Assembly (NCBI GenBank): GCA_028284225.1
Contig: JANQSD010000001.1
Coordinates: 483,610-547,609 of the forward strand
Reading direction: 5' to 3'
Source of the DNA: Arenicellales bacterium
Lineage (GTDB): Bacteria; Pseudomonadota; Gammaproteobacteria; Arenicellales; JAHEKD01
Length of the DNA stretch: 64,000 nt
A program made the position numbers and the translations under genes. Within the stretch, counting starts at the first letter, position 1; every line of letters starts with the position of its first letter. Of this stretch, positions 61,748 through 64,000 are shown piece by piece. The notes below the pieces were generated by a model. It did no database searches. It was not told the DNA's origin and worked only from the letters and a program-made list of their open reading frames with translations.

Positions 61748-61782
61748 GTATTACCTGACATTTACAAAATATAAAAATTATT

Positions 61783-62063
61783 AACGTTTGTGTCACTAAA
61801 AATTAATTTTCTCTTATATATCCTACTAAAATTTATAATTATACTACCGGGGTTTGTCAATGTAGTTGTATCGTAGTTACATCGCGGGGTGTTTGCTTTT
61901 GGGTTGTCGTATAAACTTATGTTCCCCTTTCTTGGGTTAATGATTGTCTGTCAATAATGCTTTAGTCGGTGGTACACCCGATCCGGATGCAGGCAATACA
62001 CGTGATAACCAATTGCTGGGTAGTTTCGATCAAACCAATTCCGTTGCGGGTGGTGATTTTGTC
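61783..62063 (+). pseudogene. Decayed duplicate of the 5' region of the surface-protein gene
   Basis: 61913-62063 matches 62384-62536, codons 6-56 of the surface-protein gene, with scattered substitutions and a small deletion. The stretch ACACGTGATAACCAATT and onward is almost unchanged. Upstream similarity extends to about 61783 (GTTTGTGTCA.TAAAA). The copy lacks a usable signal-peptide frame and ends in an early stop (GCCTAG) just after the homology ends. Confidence 0.85.
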
Positions 62064-62137
62064 TGCCTAGTTTTGAATAATTGCCATCCCTTGATACGGG
62101 AGGAACCTTTATGGCTGTGGTGTTAATTACGATTAAA

Positions 62138-62222
62138 GATCCTTCGGCGTTGCTCAGGATGACGAGCGTTGTTATTCTAAGGCGATAGATGACAGGGGTG
62201 TCATTCTGAGGTGGCTGTTACA
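62138..62222. repeat. REP-like units between the two surface-gene copies
   Basis: GATCCTTCGG...CAGGATGAC at 62138-62163, and a looser GATGACA...GTCATTCTGAGG at about 62187-62211. They relate to the other palindromic units of the window and lie at the junction of the duplication. Confidence 0.6.
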
Positions 62223-62368
62223 AGGACATATTAAAGCATAGAAGTTTTATCTGTCACTATTGTAAATGTTTGTGTCAGTTAAAACTATTTTTTCCTGAAT
62301 GCCCTGAGCAAGATATATAATTCACAGCTTAGGGGGTATGGTTTAATCATAATCACCAGGTATTATTT

Positions 62369-64000
62369 ATGAATTGCAATTTTAAATTAATACTCCCCTT
62401 TGTTGGGTTGTTAGTGTTGTCTGTTAGCAATGTTTTAGCCGGTGGCACACCCGATCCGGGTGTAGGTAATACACGTGATAACCAATTACTGGGTAGTTTC
62501 GATCAAACCAATTCCGTTGCGGGTGGCGATTTTGTCAATGCAAACAACGGTGGCGGCCTTAATTCTTTTTACATTTATAACATTGAAGTTCCGCCCAACC
62601 AGGGCAACCTCACTGTTGAAATTTTTGATGCAGATGTTCGTGCCCGTACAGATGTAGGCGAGATTCATGATACGGGTATTAGTATAGGTAATGTCAGTGG
62701 AACACAAGCAACATATCAGTTGTTTGATCCAAATGGTGCTCTCGTTGCGACAGCTACAGTTGGGCAGAATGCTGCATTTAATAATATATGGGCTGTCTTG
62801 AATCCCAATTTTGCGGTTACTAACCCAATTCCTGGGCATTGGCAACTAAGATACGATTTAACCGCTCCGGCATCGACTTCAGGTGTCCCGAATACGTATG
62901 GTGTTAGGGCTCATGATGGTAATTCAGGGGCCGGAGGAACTGAATATAATCTGTATTCGCCAACCTATGTTCCCTTTGGTCATGGACAAAATACCAATGC
63001 AATCAACCCGGGCAGTGAAGATTATGATTACTATCCGTATGTCACCGGTGGTTGCATTATTGATGTAAATGATTTTGATGCTGATAATCAAAGTTCCTAT
63101 AGTCTTACCTCGCCCACTAGTGATGTGTTTAATTCGCCATCCATAAGTGCTGGTAGTGTTTGGGCTAACCAAACTTACACCCATACAAATACAACCACAG
63201 CAACTACTGCTGATGAATACGGATTATGGAATTTGTTCTGGGACGGTGTTAATTTCGGTGGCATAAATCAAGGTCAGAACTTTGGGGTTATATATGTCGG
63301 CGATGAGACAACAATTGATCCTACTCCGACAACTAATCCGATAACCAATGCCTTTCGTATTTATTTTCCGGCTGATGGTAGCACTTATGCAAATGGATCA
63401 GGTTCGATCACCGACCCGACACTGCCTTATATCACTCATTCTTATAGCGAATCTGCGACTAATGGAACGGTGACTGTCAGCATTGTCAATCCTGCCCGGC
63501 CAAACGGTTCGCCAGCTTTACCGATTGAGTTTGATAGTGCCACAACAGGTACTAATGTTGTTACAGTAACGGTTCCGGCAAACGGTGGCGCCACTAATGT
63601 TTCTACAGGGTCTGACACCCCATCTCAAGGTGCGAGTCAGATTTCCGGTAACACTGTGACCTGGGCGCCTGGAACAGTTGCAGGCGGAACGACTCAGACA
63701 CTAACATTCAACATCAGTTTCTCTATACCGGGAACTTATACTGTTGTTGACAGCACGTCTGCAACATTTGTCGATCAAACCTGTGCAGGAGCAGGGTGTA
63801 CTGGAGCTCAATTAGCTGGCGCTACTACTAGTTTTGGGCCTTTGTGTCCATTATCAGCAACCACTACTCTTCCAGTGACATTATCCCATTTTTCCAGTGC
63901 CCGCAGTGGAGACTATGTAACGGCGAACTGGGGCACGAACAGTGAATTGTTTAATGTCGGGTTTCAACTGTGGGGGTTAGACGGGTTTGACGGTGAGTGG
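62369..64000 (+). CDS. Large secreted surface protein, N-terminal part (cut by window edge)
   Basis: 544 codons without a stop to the window end. Signal peptide (LILPFVGLLVLSVSNVLAG), then a Gly/Asn/Thr/Ser-rich, cysteine-poor beta-sandwich protein. About 25-180 forms a first domain (FYIYNIEVPPNQGNLTVEIFDAD). About 330-470 contains repeat-like strands (GTVTVSIVNPARPNG, TVTWAPGTVAGGTTQTLTFNISFSIPGTYTVVDSTSATF). From about 505 a segment LPVTLSHFSSARSGDYVTANWGTNSELFNVGF matches the module common in PEP-CTERM and other surface proteins (LPVTL.SF.A...G..V.L.W.T..E.NN.GF). An adhesin or matrix protein with a C-terminal sorting tag beyond the edge is likely. Confidence 0.8.
   Translation, partial: MNCNFKLILPFVGLLVLSVSNVLAGGTPDPGVGNTRDNQLLGSFDQTNSVAGGDFVNANNGGGLNSFYIYNIEVPPNQGNLTVEIFDADVRARTDVGEIHDTGISIGNVSGTQATYQLFDPNGALVATATVGQNAAFNNIWAVLNPNFAVTNPIPGHWQLRYDLTAPASTSGVPNTYGVRAHDGNSGAGGTEYNLYSPTYVPFGHGQNTNAINPGSEDYDYYPYVTGGCIIDVNDFDADNQSSYSLTSPTSDVFNSPSISAGSVWANQTYTHTNTTTATTADEYGLWNLFWDGVNFGGINQGQNFGVIYVGDETTIDPTPTTNPITNAFRIYFPADGSTYANGSGSITDPTLPYITHSYSESATNGTVTVSIVNPARPNGSPALPIEFDSATTGTNVVTVTVPANGGATNVSTGSDTPSQGASQISGNTVTWAPGTVAGGTTQTLTFNISFSIPGTYTVVDSTSATFVDQTCAGAGCTGAQLAGATTSFGPLCPLSATTTLPVTLSHFSSARSGDYVTANWGTNSELFNVGFQLWGLDGFDGEW

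Noticed and set aside
61944..62126. 60-codon plus-strand ORF
   Set aside because: It is a frame within the decayed 5' copy of the surface-protein gene, without a start signal, so it is treated as pseudogene.

Overview
The window looks like a chromosomal segment of a free-living, probably marine, gammaproteobacterium of moderate to low GC. This rests on rdgC, a YbdK-type ligase, TRAP and oligopeptide-type ABC transporters and many osmolyte-degradation genes. There is no phage, plasmid, CRISPR, rRNA or tRNA signal. The taxonomic placement is inference.

Layout. (1) 1-3150: taurine/sulfonate end of a catabolic locus, with the 5' end of xsc, alanine dehydrogenase and a MocR-type regulator. (2) 3237-11930: a ureohydrolase diverging from a mandelate-racemase-like enzyme, followed by a complete five-gene oligopeptide-type ABC importer. 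(3) 11939-13236: a small membrane protein and a methyltransferase gene flanked by direct copies of the 3' end of the next gene. (4) 13275-18230: MarR regulator, MMPL/RND exporter, LolA-like protein and outer-membrane barrel in one operon, preceded by twin palindromic operators. (5) 18430-23743: dimethylglycine/sarcosine-dehydrogenase-like flavoprotein, XRE-cupin regulator, core-MetE protein and EamA exporter, a one-carbon module. (6) 24040-30333: chrA with a truncated rhodanese ORF, N-formylglutamate amidohydrolase, YbdK-like ligase, pdxH, a universal stress protein and a sodium:alanine symporter. (7) 30666-40478: the most interesting block. FAD oxidoreductase, aldehyde dehydrogenase and a DHDPS-family enzyme diverge, behind a GntR regulator, from two SDRs, a close match to hydroxyproline-betaine/proline-betaine 2-epimerase (HpbD), a non-pyrrolysine MttB-family methyltransferase and an unknown 106-residue protein. 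(8) 40706-48297: Ldh2-type dehydrogenase and a tight operon of hydantoinase/oxoprolinase A and B, a HisC-like aminotransferase, an Asp/Glu-racemase-superfamily enzyme and a D-2-hydroxyacid dehydrogenase. (9) 48678-64000: secreted zinc protease, LysR/PhyH pair, rdgC, a membrane protein with repeats, a TRAP transporter, a DUF3179 protein, thrC and the start of a large secreted surface protein with a decayed 5' copy upstream.

How it fits together. Most of the window imports and dismantles nitrogen- and methyl-rich osmolytes: taurine, betaines, probably (hydroxy)proline betaine and hydantoin-like compounds. Specialised regulators (MocR, XRE-cupin, GntR/FCD, LysR) sit beside their targets. The candidate undescribed system is a betaine pathway pairing an HpbD-type epimerase with an MttB-family methyltransferase instead of the usual Rieske demethylase. 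TTGTATACAA-like sites lie both at the regulator and directly in front of the methyltransferase gene.

Genome-plasticity signals are also dense. Two single-gene segments are each flanked by a duplicate of the neighbouring gene's 3' end. There is also one 5' gene duplication, two copies of a 110-140 bp MITE-like element, two tandem-repeat regions with 90 and 98 bp periods, and a family of small palindromic intergenic repeats (GATCCTTCGC...GAGGATGAC and relatives).
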